From assembly GCA_002305315.1 (NCBI GenBank), contig DBQQ01000025.1, positions 1-14,211 of the forward strand: a stretch of 14,211 bases of DNA, in the 5' to 3' direction. How positions within the stretch are numbered: position 1 is the first letter of the stretch; the number at the start of each line of letters is the position of its first letter. The stretch is from Clostridiales bacterium UBA1390. GTDB taxonomy: Bacteria; Bacillota; Clostridia; Lachnospirales; Bianqueaceae. This document shows positions 13,699-14,211 of the stretch, piece by piece. The notes beneath the pieces were generated by a model. The model worked only from the letters and a program-made list of their open reading frames with translations, ran no database searches and had not been told where the DNA came from. The translations under genes and the position numbers were made by a program.

Positions 13699-13857
13699 AT
13701 GTATAAGACAGTTGTGACGGATTATTTGCCAAAAGCAAAGGAAATGGCGCAGGTCGTAGAGGAAAAGGCCAATGAGATGGAAGAAAAAGGGTATGAGCTC
13801 GTCAATGTTTCGATTATGCCCAGTGCCAAGGCGATCTTGATTTTTCGACAGAAATAA
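13699..13857 (+). CDS. DUF4177-like small protein
   Basis: The product has 52 residues. It opens MYKTVVTDYLPKAKEMAQVV, has a Glu/Lys-rich helix and then GYELVNVSIMPSAKAILIF. The helix followed by G-Y-E-L-V and a final strand resembles DUF4177-type small proteins (G-W-E-L-V), a family without known function. AAGGAGGAG precedes the ATG. It lies 14 bases after the 46-residue membrane protein gene and is followed by a terminator, so the pair forms one unit. The DUF4177 assignment is by eye and uncertain. Confidence 0.65.
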   Translation: MYKTVVTDYLPKAKEMAQVVEEKANEMEEKGYELVNVSIMPSAKAILIFRQK

Positions 13858-13866
13858 GTGTACTGC

Positions 13867-13897
13867 AAGCATCCGAAGGAATGGGATGCTTTTTTAT
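13867..13897 (+). terminator. Terminator after the small-gene operon
   Basis: AAGCATCC (13867-13874) pairs with GGATGCTT (13884-13891) around a nine-base loop, followed by a T-run. Confidence 0.85.
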
Positions 13898-14211
13898 TTG
13901 TTCCTAGGAATCCATCTTTATTATACGATGTTCGGCCAGATTTGACAATACAGTCTGCTCGGAATTTATTCCGGTCTTTTTTGTGCTGACATGCTCTTTC
14001 CATTTTCCAGAGCCGTGATCGGATTTGTTCAAAGGTTCATTTCAAACACATATCATTTAGTAGGCATTTTGGTGTTGCCTTTAGCAAGGCGCAGGGACGG
14101 ATTGGAAATATAGAAGAAAAGGGTCCGTTGCGCAATCGAAAAGGTGCGTATAAAATCATCGAGGACATCTCCGTCCCCTGCATCGCTTTTATACGCAGTT
14201 CGAAGATTTGC
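13898..14211. other. Right-edge region without a confident gene
   Basis: About 310 bases hold no gene with a ribosome site. On the minus strand a frame open from the edge (14211) ends with TGA at 14053-14055 after 52 codons (end text RLAKGNTKMPTK), so it could be the 3' end of a gene starting outside the window. A second minus frame reads SGKWKEHVSTKKTGINSEQ between stops nearby. A plus-strand frame is also open to the edge. This may be a decayed gene, a dispersed repeat or chance. Confidence 0.35.
14145..14197. repeat. 11-bp perfect inverted repeat with structured interior
   Basis: TGCGTATAAAA (14145-14155) and TTTTATACGCA (14187-14197) are exact inverted copies 31 bases apart. Inside, GGAC (14163-14166) and GTCC (14173-14176) form a second short stem around ATCTCC. 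Confidence 0.6.

Noticed and set aside
13722..14003. Minus-strand open frame of 93 codons
   Set aside because: It runs antisense through the DUF4177-like gene and the terminator, and its ATG lacks a ribosome site. Its early part belongs to the protein-like text noted at the right edge.
1..14211. CRISPR arrays, insertion sequences, tRNA or rRNA genes
   Set aside because: No regularly spaced direct repeats, transposase motifs, or tRNA/rRNA sequences were seen.

Overview
The window reads as chromosomal DNA of a strictly anaerobic, spore-forming Clostridia member, most likely Lachnospiraceae-like. This is inferred from the class III (oxygen-sensitive) ribonucleotide reductase pair nrdG/nrdD, an alpha/beta-type small acid-soluble spore protein, the Firmicutes gene order rpmB / asp23-like / fakA-like / recG, a CIRCE operator, and strong AGGAGG ribosome sites. 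It looks like core genome. I see no insertion sequence, phage gene, CRISPR array, tRNA or rRNA. I found no clear undescribed multi-gene system; the most interesting material is in gene fusion and regulatory architecture.

Left part (1-5050). A partial leftward gene for a secreted Cys-rich protein occupies the edge. rpmB (L28) is leftward. From the divergent intergenic region runs a rightward operon: an Asp23/Gls24-family protein, a DAK2-domain fatty-acid-kinase-like protein (FakA/YloV) and RecG helicase, ending in a hairpin terminator.

Middle (5051-7124). A leftward spore-protein gene has a sigma-G-like promoter and a structured leader. Divergent from it is a monofunctional peptidoglycan glycosyltransferase followed by a 39-residue one-helix membrane protein. 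A flavodoxin-fold protein follows, convergent with the next block.

Ribonucleotide reductase block (7125-10436, leftward). nrdG (radical-SAM activase) lies upstream of nrdD. Each has its own good promoter. Between them sit two NrdR-like boxes exactly 32 bp apart, the inner one overlapping the nrdD -35 element, plus a perfect 12-bp inverted repeat around the same -35. The NrdD carries a C-terminal glutaredoxin/thioredoxin-like domain with a TCPNC motif, so it may carry its own reductant.

Right part (10437-14211). An Hsp20 gene (leftward) has a perfect CIRCE element upstream; that element lies just after the stop of a MATE transporter gene and is followed by a U-run, so it may also act as the MATE terminator. 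Then come a Gx-transporter-family membrane protein and a NusG-domain-II membrane-anchored protein (leftward, 11 bp apart). Divergent from these are two small rightward genes: a 46-residue one-helix protein and a 52-residue DUF4177-like protein, with a terminator. The final ~310 bases carry no confident gene but hold an 11-bp inverted repeat and protein-like text broken by stops and frame changes.
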